NCBI RefSeq assembly: GCF_000190475.1
Contig: NZ_AEWH01000008.1
Location: 1-64,000, forward strand
DNA length: 64,000 nucleotides
From: Ornithinibacillus scapharcae TW25
Lineage (GTDB): Bacteria > Bacillota > Bacilli > Bacillales > Amphibacillaceae
Reading direction: 5' to 3'
This document shows, in pieces, positions 30,052 to 38,585 of this stretch; position 1 is the first letter of the stretch, and each line of letters begins with the position of its first letter. The notes beneath the pieces are model-generated. The model saw only the letters and a list, made by a program, of their open reading frames with translations, did not search any database and was not told where the DNA came from. The position numbers and the translations under genes are program-made.

Positions 30052-30729
30052 TTAATAATAATAGGAAGAATCCTTACGCTGCTTCTTCCCATTTAAAATA
30101 GCTCCTACTAAGTTTGCCCCAGCAAAGCTTAATTGCTCTTTCACCTTTACTATGTCTTTCATTTCATTCTTCTTCGCACGAACTACCACTACAGTTCCAT
30201 CACATTGATTAGCGATTAAAGTAGCATCTGTAACCACCAATACAGGTGGGGTATCAAAGATAACAACATCATAATCAGCCATCACAACTTCCATAAACTG
30301 CTTCATCTGTTCCGAACCTAGTAATTCGGATGGATTTGGTGGAATAACACCACTTGTAATGATATCTAAATCTGTGATATACGTTTTTCGAATCATCTCT
30401 TCTATCCCGATTTGCCCAATTAGATAGTTACTTAAGCCAGTATAATTAGGGAGTTGGAAAATATGATGAACATCTGGTTTTCGCATATCTGCATCAACCA
30501 GTAGAACTTTCTTCCCTTCTTGACTAAACACAATTGCTAAGTTAGCTGCAGTGATTGTTTTTCCATCGCCAGAACTAGCAGATGTTATGACAAGGCTTCT
30601 AAACTCCGAATTGATAGAGGAAAAATTAATATTTGATCGAATGGACCGAAATTGTTCAGAGACTTGTTTATTCTTCCGCTCAATCGTAATCAGATTAGCT
30701 CGTTTTAAGTTTCTTTTTCGTAGTTTCAA
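30052..30729 (-). CDS. CpsD/CapB family tyrosine-protein kinase (BY-kinase)
   Basis: A 225-residue bacterial tyrosine kinase. Walker A ASSGDGKT (about 51-58), Walker A' VLLVDADMRKP, Walker B VVIFDTPP and a C-terminal tyrosine cluster (SSYYY), which is autophosphorylated. It works with the membrane activator CpsC and controls polymer length and export. TTG 30729 is chosen, 9 bases after AAGGAGG; this makes it overlap the end of cpsC by 35 bases. Confidence 0.9.
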   Translation of the reverse strand: MKLRKRNLKRANLITIERKNKQVSEQFRSIRSNINFSSINSEFRSLVITSASSGDGKTITAANLAIVFSQEGKKVLLVDADMRKPDVHHIFQLPNYTGLSNYLIGQIGIEEMIRKTYITDLDIITSGVIPPNPSELLGSEQMKQFMEVVMADYDVVIFDTPPVLVVTDATLIANQCDGTVVVVRAKKNEMKDIVKVKEQLSFAGANLVGAILNGKKQRKDSSYYY

Positions 30730-31462
30730 CCTTCTCAACCTCCTTCCCTTGCACGTGTACATTCTTCCTTCTCCTGTTTCGTACATATCGTTTTTCAAAA
30801 ATCGAGATAGTACCAAGTAGTGTAATTCCAAGTTCTTCAAAATCACTCTCCAACTTCACTTTTGTATTGAAGAACTCTAGGAGTAATGCCAAACCAATAC
30901 CTGTTGCAAGCCCGATAACCCCTGCGATAATCATATTAATAATTGGCCTTGGCTGAATCGGTTCTTCAGACAAAACTGGATTAGCTTGGGACAATACAAA
31001 GACATTTTCTACTCGCATAATGGAAATTATCGTTTCCCTAAACTGTTCCACAACAAGATTTGCTAATTCAGCGGCAGTCTCTGGACTAGAACCAATAGCA
31101 GAGACGGTTATGACCTGAGAGTTCTCACCACTTTCCACACTAATCCGCTTCCTTATTTCCTCTGGGGTTTCTGTCAGGCCTAATTCATTCATGACCTTTT
31201 CGAGGACAGATGGACTACTGACAATCTCTTTATACGTGTTCATAAGTTCCAAATTACTTTCAATCTCACTCATGTTTATCGCGACATTTTCATTTGGTTG
31301 TTGAATTACAATAAATTGGGAGGAAGATTGATATGTGGGTGTCATCACAAAATAACTTAGCGCTGCTGCTACACCTACTAATCCTACCGTTAGCAAAACT
31401 ATAAATACCATCCGCTTCCGCAACACGGATAATATTTCTTGAATCGATAGCGTTTCCTTCAT
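30695..31462 (-). CDS. CpsC/CapA-type Wzz chain-length regulator and kinase activator
   Basis: A 255-residue membrane protein with two transmembrane segments (about 18-38 and 178-198) flanking an extracellular Wzz domain (YQSSSQFIV, ANPVLSEEPIQPRP). The cytoplasmic tail activates the neighbouring BY-kinase. GGAGGTGG precedes ATG 31462. Confidence 0.9.
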   Translation of the reverse strand: MKETLSIQEILSVLRKRMVFIVLLTVGLVGVAAALSYFVMTPTYQSSSQFIVIQQPNENVAINMSEIESNLELMNTYKEIVSSPSVLEKVMNELGLTETPEEIRKRISVESGENSQVITVSAIGSSPETAAELANLVVEQFRETIISIMRVENVFVLSQANPVLSEEPIQPRPIINMIIAGVIGLATGIGLALLLEFFNTKVKLESDFEELGITLLGTISIFEKRYVRNRRRKNVHVQGKEVEKVETTKKKLKTS

Positions 31463-31487
31463 GTTTCACCACCTCCAATTATGGTTC

Positions 31488-32750
31488 TTAGGTCATCTGA
31501 CGCTGAATTAGCTTTTTGTCCAGGACGTAAGCAAGCATTAGAAATAACCAAATAAACCGAATATTCTCTATATTGATGGAAATCGCCTGGATTGCAATGG
31601 CAATTAAGCCAATTAGGAGATAGAAATAATGCTGTTCTCTACTTGTCAGAAGCCCGATTACTAATCTAGTTAATAAAAATGCAGGAAACCAAATAAACGC
31701 CAAAAATCCTACGATACCTGTTTCCGTTAAAAATGACAGATAAGTATTATGCGGTATATTCGATAAGGCATACCCAAATACTTCTGGTGAATAGGAGATA
31801 AACTGACCGATCCCAACCCCAATAAAAGGATTATGTGTCCACATCTCAATAGCCGAATTCCATAAAAAAACACGGTAAGAAGTTCCATCCCCTTCTATAC
31901 CGATTGTCGCTACACGTTCCACTGCAAAACTTAGTACATCCGATGAATGATATAACCAAATAAAGCCTGTCGCAAAAAGAAGTGCTAAACCCGCAAAAAG
32001 GAGTATCTCTTTAACTCTTGCAGACAGAACACTCAGTAGTAATACACTGGTAATACTGAGAATAGTACTTAATATTCCTCCACGTGATGCTGTTAAGACA
32101 AGTGCCAGGAGCACGATTGCCATTGGTAAGTTTAACAATATATTTCTCCCTGTTCGGATACGCGATACGGCTATTATTGTCATCGAAACTATTAAATATA
32201 GAGCTGCTAGATTGGGATCATTTAGCGTAGCTTGGGCCCGACCTCCTAACGTTAGTACTGTATCAATCCCCAGTTGATACAAGATAACACTTAGAATACA
32301 TAGGAGAGAGATGATTACAGCTGCAATTTTCCACCACCGAAATATATGGGCTAATAGTTCATCCCTATACTTTTCGATTAAGGTTAGAAAGACGATTACA
32401 TATGCAAAATTAACGGACAGTTTCAAGATGGCTGACACGCCATATGGAAAGTCAATAATGATATTCGTAAAATAATTGAACATACTGAAAATACAACCAT
32501 AAATTAAGAATCCAATATACAAAACCATGAGATGATACCTGCGCATAGCAGCAGCAATAATATCCCGATTTTGCTTATGCGCTATTAACCAAAACAACAT
32601 CAAAACCATTAATAAGTCAGAAAACGATACATTCAACTCGATTATCATCGTTAAATGAAACATAAATGGTAGACAGAAAACTATAAGTCCAATTAAAAAT
32701 AATCCATCTTCTTGATTGAAACACGCATTTAACACACCACATTTACTCAT
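31488..32750 (-). CDS. O-antigen ligase/Wzy-type polysaccharide polymerase
   Basis: A 420-residue protein with about 11 membrane segments and a large loop with the Wzy_C-like pattern (FLWNSAIEMWTHNPFIGVGIGQF, IPHNTYLSFLTETG). It would polymerise flipped repeat units outside the membrane. It overlaps the deacetylase gene by 4 bases and has no clear ribosome site, suggesting coupling. Confidence 0.85.
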   Translation of the reverse strand: MSKCGVLNACFNQEDGLFLIGLIVFCLPFMFHLTMIIELNVSFSDLLMVLMLFWLIAHKQNRDIIAAAMRRYHLMVLYIGFLIYGCIFSMFNYFTNIIIDFPYGVSAILKLSVNFAYVIVFLTLIEKYRDELLAHIFRWWKIAAVIISLLCILSVILYQLGIDTVLTLGGRAQATLNDPNLAALYLIVSMTIIAVSRIRTGRNILLNLPMAIVLLALVLTASRGGILSTILSITSVLLLSVLSARVKEILLFAGLALLFATGFIWLYHSSDVLSFAVERVATIGIEGDGTSYRVFLWNSAIEMWTHNPFIGVGIGQFISYSPEVFGYALSNIPHNTYLSFLTETGIVGFLAFIWFPAFLLTRLVIGLLTSREQHYFYLLIGLIAIAIQAISINIENIRFIWLFLMLAYVLDKKLIQRQMT

Positions 32751-33754
32751 TTATAGTAAGAAATACTGGTTTGTTCCAGAATCAGCTTTTCTCGGACTTC
32801 GTTCATTGACATACTCTTCATCCCATATTGCTCCTGTAGAGTTAGAAAATGGTCGATGACTGAGTCAAGTACTTGAAGATTCTCTTTCATGCAAATACCA
32901 AAATTATGTGGGTGCCACCATAGATGAAATACCCTTCCTTCCTGTGCTGCCTTGGTCATCGCCATCTTGATCCGGTTTAATTTAATTGGTTCCAAATATC
33001 TGAGTCTCTTGGAATATGGTCTTAGAAAGCGACTAGATGGTATATTAACCATCCCATTTGTTTCCAGAAGTGACTCTATTCCATAGATATGATGACCAGA
33101 AATATTAATATAGCTATCTAGCAATCTAATCGTTCGTTTTAGTAATCCATCTTTCTTATGGATAACCTTATATAACCAATGATCCTCACAACCTCGATAG
33201 ACAGTAATACCTAATTGTTTACAAGTTTCTAAGTAATGGGTGTTGATTTGGTTTCTAGGAAAAACAATGGAATTCATTGCGGGAAGTCCTTTTCTTTTGG
33301 CTACCTTAATCGCTTGTTTGGTATCGGCCTCAAATGCCTTTTGATTTTGTCCTTTAGCAAGACAATAATAATGGCTAAACGTATGGCTAGCTATCTCTTG
33401 AGTACTTTCCTTTTGTATCAGTTTCACAAGAGATGATCCGTAATGAATCGGGTCCTCCATTTCATTTAGTCCAATATTTTTCATATGGGCATATGCTGAA
33501 AGTTTTATGTCATCATAATCAGGCAATAAATCAGGGATTTCTTTTACCATTTGCTCCTTTTTCGAAAAAAATAACAACCCGACAATCGCCCAGGTTGCAT
33601 GAATCTGATGTTCTTTAAATCGTTGTAGGAGAATCGGAATAACCTCTCTTGCTCCGAGTAGATTTTTCCGATAACGTTCATTCGGAAAACGATCATGAAC
33701 ACCCCAATTTAATTCAAAATCGAGAGATATGACGAAGATTCCTTTTTCACTCAT
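32747..33754 (-). CDS. Polysaccharide deacetylase (NodB domain) family protein
   Basis: A 335-residue protein with motif 1 SLDFELNWG (the Asp pair is partly changed to D-F-E), a metal-site SHTFSHYY and a C-terminal LWWHPHNF. No signal peptide is seen, so it acts inside the cell or on lipid-linked units. It may remove acetyl groups from amino sugars of the polymer. A similar intracellular type occurs in EPS clusters. Confidence 0.8.
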   Translation of the reverse strand: MSEKGIFVISLDFELNWGVHDRFPNERYRKNLLGAREVIPILLQRFKEHQIHATWAIVGLLFFSKKEQMVKEIPDLLPDYDDIKLSAYAHMKNIGLNEMEDPIHYGSSLVKLIQKESTQEIASHTFSHYYCLAKGQNQKAFEADTKQAIKVAKRKGLPAMNSIVFPRNQINTHYLETCKQLGITVYRGCEDHWLYKVIHKKDGLLKRTIRLLDSYINISGHHIYGIESLLETNGMVNIPSSRFLRPYSKRLRYLEPIKLNRIKMAMTKAAQEGRVFHLWWHPHNFGICMKENLQVLDSVIDHFLTLQEQYGMKSMSMNEVREKLILEQTSISYYK

Positions 33755-33770
33755 AACTTCACCACCAATA

Positions 33771-34958
33771 CTATTCCATTATAGTTACCGTTTGCGCCGA
33801 TTGCTCTCCCTCACTTCTAATTAGTTTTGCGTTATCACTTATAAAGACTTCATAAATTTTTTCCAGTTCTACAAGAATTAAATCTAGCTCAAATTTATCT
33901 AAAATCCTTTCGCGACCTCTTTTCCCCATTTCCATACGAGAATTACCATTATGAATAAGTCTTAGACAAGCTTCCATAAGTGCCTTGGGATTTCTAATCG
34001 GTATAACATAGCCATTTTTTTCATCTATTACGAGGTCTCTGTTCCCTCTTATATCTGTTACTATAAGAGGGATTTCCATTGCCATCATCTCCATAACGGA
34101 CTTTGGCAGACCTTCTCGTAACGAGACTAGTAGTCCGATATCGGTAACACTTAAGATTTGATCGATATCTCCCCGGTAACCCAAGCAGAATACGTAATCC
34201 TCTAGCTTCCTATTTGTAATCTCATTCTTTATCTCAGCTGCCAATGAGCCGTCCCCAAGAAGTAATACTACAAAATTATGTGTATGTTTTTTTAATTCTT
34301 CAGCTGCAAGTACAATATCAATTTGACGTTTATTTTCATTAAACTCGGCCAGGTGAGTGATCACAATTGTGTCGTTCGAAATTCCCAGTTCCTTTCTAAG
34401 CTCATACTTGTTTTTATCAGAATAATTTCTTGGATTAAATCGATCTGCATCAAGACCAACACCATGGATATAATGAATTTTATCAATTGGTAGGAATCTT
34501 TGTGCACTCTGGAAGTCTTCCTCATTGATTACAATAAGCTTCCTTGTTTTTGAAGCGGCTACTTTCTCAGCTACATAGTAAATCCAATTCGATAGTCTCG
34601 ATCCATGCTCATGGAAGTGAAACCCATGTGCAGTATAAATAATCTGTTGTTTTTTGGGAGCTGCCATTCGAACTAAAAAAGCTGCTATCGGAGTATGGAC
34701 ATGAACAATATCATATTTTCCCTCTTGTAGCAGTTTTTTGATTGCAGCATAGGCTTTCATATTTCTTATAGGATGGAGGTCTCTAGTAAATGGAACATGA
34801 TGAAGTGAAATCTCAGGAAACTCATCCTTCATCATACGAGGATTCTGCAAGGCTGTTGCAATCGAAACATCATACCCCATTTTTTGGAGGAGTTTTATAT
34901 GTGGGATAAAAAATAGTGAAATCATTCTATCTGTATTCGTAACGACTAGACACTTCAT
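33771..34958 (-). CDS. Glycosyltransferase family 4, first gene of the EPS operon
   Basis: A 395-residue GT-B enzyme: N-terminal domain with VTNTDRMISLFFIPHIKLL and VHVHTPIAAFLVRM, C-terminal domain with LLLGDGSL and the E-x7-E nucleotide-sugar motif near EGLPKSVMEMMAMEIPLIV. It transfers a sugar from a nucleotide donor to a lipid-linked acceptor. The only glycosyltransferase recognised in the operon. ATG 34958 has GGGGG upstream; a leader of about 270 bases precedes it. Confidence 0.88.
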   Translation of the reverse strand: MKCLVVTNTDRMISLFFIPHIKLLQKMGYDVSIATALQNPRMMKDEFPEISLHHVPFTRDLHPIRNMKAYAAIKKLLQEGKYDIVHVHTPIAAFLVRMAAPKKQQIIYTAHGFHFHEHGSRLSNWIYYVAEKVAASKTRKLIVINEEDFQSAQRFLPIDKIHYIHGVGLDADRFNPRNYSDKNKYELRKELGISNDTIVITHLAEFNENKRQIDIVLAAEELKKHTHNFVVLLLGDGSLAAEIKNEITNRKLEDYVFCLGYRGDIDQILSVTDIGLLVSLREGLPKSVMEMMAMEIPLIVTDIRGNRDLVIDEKNGYVIPIRNPKALMEACLRLIHNGNSRMEMGKRGRERILDKFELDLILVELEKIYEVFISDNAKLIRSEGEQSAQTVTIME

Positions 34959-35037
34959 GCTTATTCCCCCTTTTTATTATGTATCGAAATTAATTAAAGC
35001 TATAGCTGTTTCAATTAATACCTGTCTTGAATATAAA

Positions 35038-35122
35038 ATGGGCATCAAACCCGCCCTCACACCACACTCTTGACGACTTGCGTCTAAGGTTATACACCCA
35101 CAGCATGGCCGAGTACCTACAT
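35038..35122 (-). ncRNA. Candidate EAR (eps-associated RNA, epsC motif) element in the EPS leader
   Basis: On the minus strand this 85-base block is much richer in G than its surroundings and contains GGTGTATAACCTTAGACG, a GAC-GCAA-GTC mini-hairpin, GTGTGGTG and a terminal GGGC...GCCC hairpin. I recall such blocks from the EAR motif, a cis-acting antitermination RNA in EPS operons of Bacillales, but cannot run a covariance search. It lies between the predicted promoter and the first gene, where such an element could let RNA polymerase read the 9-kb operon. Confidence 0.6.
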
Positions 35123-35148
35123 CGATAATGGATTAGTAGATATCACCT

Positions 35149-35224
35149 GTTCTTTAAAGAGAACGATAAAAGTAAAAAAATATTCTTACACACTTTAAAG
35201 AACTTTTTGTTCATTTTAAAGAAC
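35149..35224. promoter_or_regulatory. Cluster of SinR boxes (GTTCTYT) at the EPS promoter
   Basis: Four matches to the SinR consensus GTTCTYT: GTTCTTT (35149-35155), AGAGAAC (35158-35164, reverse), AAAGAAC (35197-35203, reverse) and AAAGAAC (35218-35224, reverse), plus GTTCATT at 35209. They form two near-palindromic pairs: GTTCTTTAAAGAGAAC and GTTCATTTTAAAGAAC. They lie just downstream of the predicted start of transcription. Confidence 0.82.
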
Positions 35225-35232
35225 ACATTTTT

Positions 35233-35261
35233 ATCATAAATGATTCCCTATAATTTTACAA
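35233..35261 (-). promoter_or_regulatory. Predicted sigma-A promoter of the EPS operon
   Basis: Minus strand TTGTAA, 17 bases, TATGAT; start near 35226, adjoining the SinR boxes. The 34959-35394 gap holds this promoter, the boxes, the leader RNA and a terminator, but no gene. Confidence 0.65.
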
Positions 35262-35340
35262 GTACGCTTTTTACAATTTCTTAATACTTTTATAACATTC
35301 TACTTTTCAGCTTTATGAAAATTTCCCTCTATTGTATTAG

Positions 35341-35385
35341 AAAATCCCAATTCCTTGGACCTTTACTAGGAAATTGGGATTTTTA
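35341..35385 (-). terminator. Terminator of the isochorismatase-like gene
   Basis: AAAATCCCAATT and AATTGGGATTTTT form a stem of at least 12 bp, T-rich on both sides. It insulates the EPS promoter from the upstream gene. Confidence 0.8.
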
Positions 35386-35394
35386 TATCAAATA

Positions 35395-35952
35395 TTACCT
35401 ATACGAATCATGTGTTGGGTTGAATAAGTCTTCCTCTGTTCTTCTAACCACTGAAAAGTGTTCCACATTATAGTGACCGTGTAGTGTTGCATTATGATGC
35501 TTAATAATTTGTTCTGCATGCAATACCACACTATCTGTTGTGGAATGTCCATCAGCTACTAGTGTAACATCAAAACCATAGATAGTAGCTGTTCTTACTG
35601 CACTATCAATACAATGTTGCGTTGCACAACCCATCATAACAAGATGCTCTATTTCTTGCGCTCTTAGATGTTGTAATAATCCTGTCCCATGGAAGGCATT
35701 TGTAGCAGCTTTATCAAAAAGCATTGCACCTGTAGGAACGTGGATTTGATCATGAACCTGAAAACCTTTCCCCTTACCTTCTGCAACATCTAGATCCCTT
35801 ACAAAGACAACAGTGATACCCCCACTCTTTGCTTTTTCAATAACTATATTGATATTTTCAATTAATTCCTCTTTGTTGTATACAGCACATACTTCTTTGT
35901 TTCCATCAATCAATTCTTGCTGGGCATCAATAATTAATAATGTTTGATTCAA
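35395..35952 (-). CDS. Isochorismatase-like cysteine hydrolase
   Basis: A 185-residue hydrolase. The catalytic Asp is in LLIIDAQQE (N-terminus), the Lys in FDKAATNAF and the Cys in MMGCATQHCID. Relatives hydrolyse amides such as nicotinamide or act on small aromatic substrates; the exact substrate is unknown. It starts with TTG 35952, 9 bases after AAAGGGG. Confidence 0.88.
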   Translation of the reverse strand: MNQTLLIIDAQQELIDGNKEVCAVYNKEELIENINIVIEKAKSGGITVVFVRDLDVAEGKGKGFQVHDQIHVPTGAMLFDKAATNAFHGTGLLQHLRAQEIEHLVMMGCATQHCIDSAVRTATIYGFDVTLVADGHSTTDSVVLHAEQIIKHHNATLHGHYNVEHFSVVRRTEEDLFNPTHDSYR

Positions 35953-36162
35953 ATATTTTTTCCCCTTTCATCCTATAGGGAACTGCGTTATTTATTTTTC
36001 AACGTATTCCCCCTCTTCATTCCGGCAATACATAAATTATTCAACATATTATCAACCCCCTCATAAGGATATTACCTTTAAATTTATAGCCTAAATTTCC
36101 AGGTAACTAAATATTAGCACATTTTATATACAATAATATGTGTTTTCATCAAGTTGAACCTA

Positions 36163-36421
36163 TTACTTTACAACTAGCTGTTCTCCACATTGTCTACAGT
36201 GAAATAGATGATTTTTGGCAAACATCAATCTGTCGAGGTTTTCAAATACACCACAATTTGGACAACGCAAATTCTTTTTATCAAGTATCAAATACGAGAT
36301 TAAAAATACGCCAGTAAATATGAAGAAATAATAAAAAAAAATTACCCAGGACTAGTGAAATGCTAAATAGCAAGATGAATAGAAAACCAAGGTTTATATG
36401 ATTTCTTGATATATATTTCAT
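36163..36421 (-). pseudogene. Membrane protein with C-terminal zinc ribbon, frameshifted at a T9 tract
   Basis: After GGAGG, ATG 36421 opens a frame (MKYISRNHINLGFLFILLF...) that runs into a run of nine T (plus-strand A tract 36333-36341) and then to TGA. Removing one T gives a continuous 85-residue protein: two hydrophobic segments, then LRCPNCG and FHCRQCGEQL, a four-Cys zinc ribbon. Without it the zinc ribbon has no start. Family of unknown function. The frames are too short to be noticed separately. Confidence 0.6.
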
Positions 36422-36541
36422 AGAACTAGTCCTCCTATCCAAATTTGGAAACGTTAATTCCTTAGTTTTTTCAGCTTATATACAGAGCAATTTCTTATGG
36501 TTTACTGTATAGAAGTTCAAATTGATACTTGCAGTATTGAC

Positions 36542-36745
36542 TCATCTTTTGATAGATTGCTTAACATTTTCTACTTCTTTTTCTAAGGTTTTCACTCTTT
36601 TTATAACATCGATATCCATTTTTTCGTTGCTGTTATTTTTTATCGCTCTATTTTTAGTGTTAACTACTGTAATAGCAACCAGAATAACCAATAAGAGTAA
36701 AATTAAAATCAATATCATAGTTGGTAAAACTATCGGCTCATTCAT
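36542..36745 (-). CDS. Small single-span membrane protein
   Basis: About 67 residues (ATG 36745; ATG 36754 also possible). One strongly hydrophobic segment (ILILILLLLVILVAITVV) is followed by a basic, coiled-coil-like tail (DVIKRVKTLEKEVENVKQSIK). GAGGTG precedes the start. Family not recognised. Confidence 0.5.
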   Translation of the reverse strand: MNEPIVLPTMILILILLLLVILVAITVVNTKNRAIKNNSNEKMDIDVIKRVKTLEKEVENVKQSIKR

Positions 36746-36833
36746 CCAATTCATCACCTCGAATTTATAATGGGAGAACGATTTCCTTACTTTGAGAGGG
36801 GATACTGCCTTGTTATATGAGCTTGATGTTAGC

Positions 36834-37749
36834 TTAAGTTAATAATTTGCTTAACGTCTCTAAATTTCTAATAAATAGTTCATGAGGATCAATATTTATG
36901 GTAATCCAATCCCTGTATTCATCAGGAATGGAAACTTCATCAACGTTTATATTTTCTCTGGATAAACTTTTCATAACACTTATGTAGTTCCTTAATTTGT
37001 TAATATCGTCTATCGTTCCTACTGATCCATGCCCAGGTACGGCATTTTTTATGGGGAGCTTCATGATCTCATTTAAAATATTTGTCCATTGTAGCGGGTT
37101 GGAATAATTAAAGAAAGATGGGTGCATACCGACAAATAGAAGGTCAGCCATAAAAATAATGTCATCTTCCTGTATATAGAGAAAAGAATCACAAGGTGAA
37201 TGACCACCACCGGGCGTCATGATTCTGGCAGTACACTTTGATCCGAGAATGGTAAATTCGTGAGTAAATGTAACTTGAGGTAAAACTAATTCTAAGTTGG
37301 GGAGTGAAATTTCAAGTTCTTTTAGAAAACTAATCATTCTTATTTTGGAACTCTGAAGAATTCTCAAGTGATTGAATATAATTCCTCAATCCATCCAAAT
37401 CGGCTTTTTGTTTAGCAATTCTTTCTGTATGGTCTTCCTTCATTTGCTCAAGTGTAGTATGACTCGATACAATTTGACAATCTCTAAACACTTGGTTTCC
37501 TCTAATATGGTCACCATGAAAATGACTATTAATGACCCATGAAACAGATTGATTCGTAATGTGCTCTGCTATTTCCCTCAAATCTTCTGCTGCTTGCTGT
37601 GTATGAAATGTATCAAATACTAGCGTCTTGTCCCCTAAATCTACGAACCCAGCATTTCCAATTGCTCCACCGCCGTCCTTTACAATTGCCGCATATATGC
37701 CTTCACTTACTTTTTCAAGGTGAAAATGCCTTGAATAAAATTCAGTCAT
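36834..37749 (-). pseudogene. MBL-fold metallohydrolase, split by a frameshift
   Basis: The first frame (37749 to 37330) has the metal-binding motif NSHFHGDHIRGN; the second (to 36834) has GGGHSPCDSF and VPGHGSVG, the remaining metal ligands. The frames join near 37340-37347 (AAAATAAG on the minus strand) with one base too many. Together they would make an enzyme of about 300 residues, similar to MBL-fold hydrolases such as YobT-like or quorum-quenching types; substrate unknown. GGGAGGAAGG precedes ATG 37749. Broken unless the sequence is wrong. Confidence 0.8.
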
Positions 37750-37861
37750 ACCCTTCCTCCCTTTCAGATTATCTATGTCTTTATACGTCCTTCCAATAAG
37801 TTGGTTTCACGTTTACATTTTTTTATGAAAATCTGGATATTAATCGTGACTACATCTATAG

Positions 37862-38023
37862 TCAGGAATTTATTTGTACTGACGGAGTTAAGGTATTAAT
37901 GAATTCCGCATGGTTATCTTGATCCATGACGAAAGAATTTCCAAGCTCTTGTTCTAACAGTCTAGCAAACGTAGTTTTTCTACTATGTGTTTTACCAACA
38001 GTCATGATTACTAATCTTTTCAT
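37862..38023 (-). pseudogene. Truncated P-loop ATP-binding protein
   Basis: 53 residues beginning MKRLVIMTVGKTHSRKTTFA. It resembles the N-terminus of a family of about 180-residue AAA/kinase-like proteins of Bacilli that continues past DQDNHAEFINT; here the match ends and LTPSVQINS follows before a stop. The Walker A Gly before Lys is Arg. So it is probably a decayed remnant. GGAGG precedes ATG 38023. Confidence 0.55.
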
Positions 38024-38040
38024 CGTATCCTCCAATAACA

Positions 38041-38376
38041 TCATTTTGTTAATGGTAATTTAATTAATAGAAAACTTACCAGATAGACCATACAAGTAAC
38101 TCCAAATAATGCAAATACCCCTGGTGTAAATACTAAATATAAACTAAAGGGTGCTGCCCAAACAAAAGCACATAAAAGTAATAACGGTTTAGATATGATC
38201 AAGGCGATGATTGCTAGAGCTGCAGGAAGTAATAACATAAAAAACGTTATTATGATTGAATCGACTTCAACTTGATTGGCGTATGGATTATAAAAGTTAA
38301 AAATGGTCCATAGGATTATGCTGAGTAATCCTCCTGCTATCCCTATGATTCTTGATAAACTATTAATTGGAACCAC
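38041..38376 (-). CDS. Hypothetical integral membrane protein
   Basis: A 111-residue protein with about four hydrophobic segments (9-29, 40-62, 64-80, 84-106) and no recognised domain. It starts with GTG 38376 after GAGATAGGG. It ends within 20 bases of the truncated ATPase start and may be cotranscribed with it. Confidence 0.6.
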   Translation of the reverse strand: MVPINSLSRIIGIAGGLLSIILWTIFNFYNPYANQVEVDSIIITFFMLLLPAALAIIALIISKPLLLLCAFVWAAPFSLYLVFTPGVFALFGVTCMVYLVSFLLIKLPLTK

Positions 38377-38548
38377 CCCTATCTCAATATTCTACTAATT
38401 TAATTAGTTCCATTATATGTTACTTACATAAGTAAAAGGAATAGGAAATATAAAGTTCAGCTACCTTTTCACTAAAATCTCGCTCCAAATATATTTGATA
38501 ACGCGCATCAGTGACATATTCATATCAATCCTCCCTACTAAACAAAAG

Positions 38549-38585
38549 AAATCCAAAGGCGAATTACTCACCTTTGGATTTTTAT
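38549..38585 (-). terminator. Terminator of the YczE-type gene
   Basis: AAATCCAAAGG and CCTTTGGATTT form an 11-bp stem; T-rich tails on both sides. It overlaps the stop region of the 38582 gene. Confidence 0.85.
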
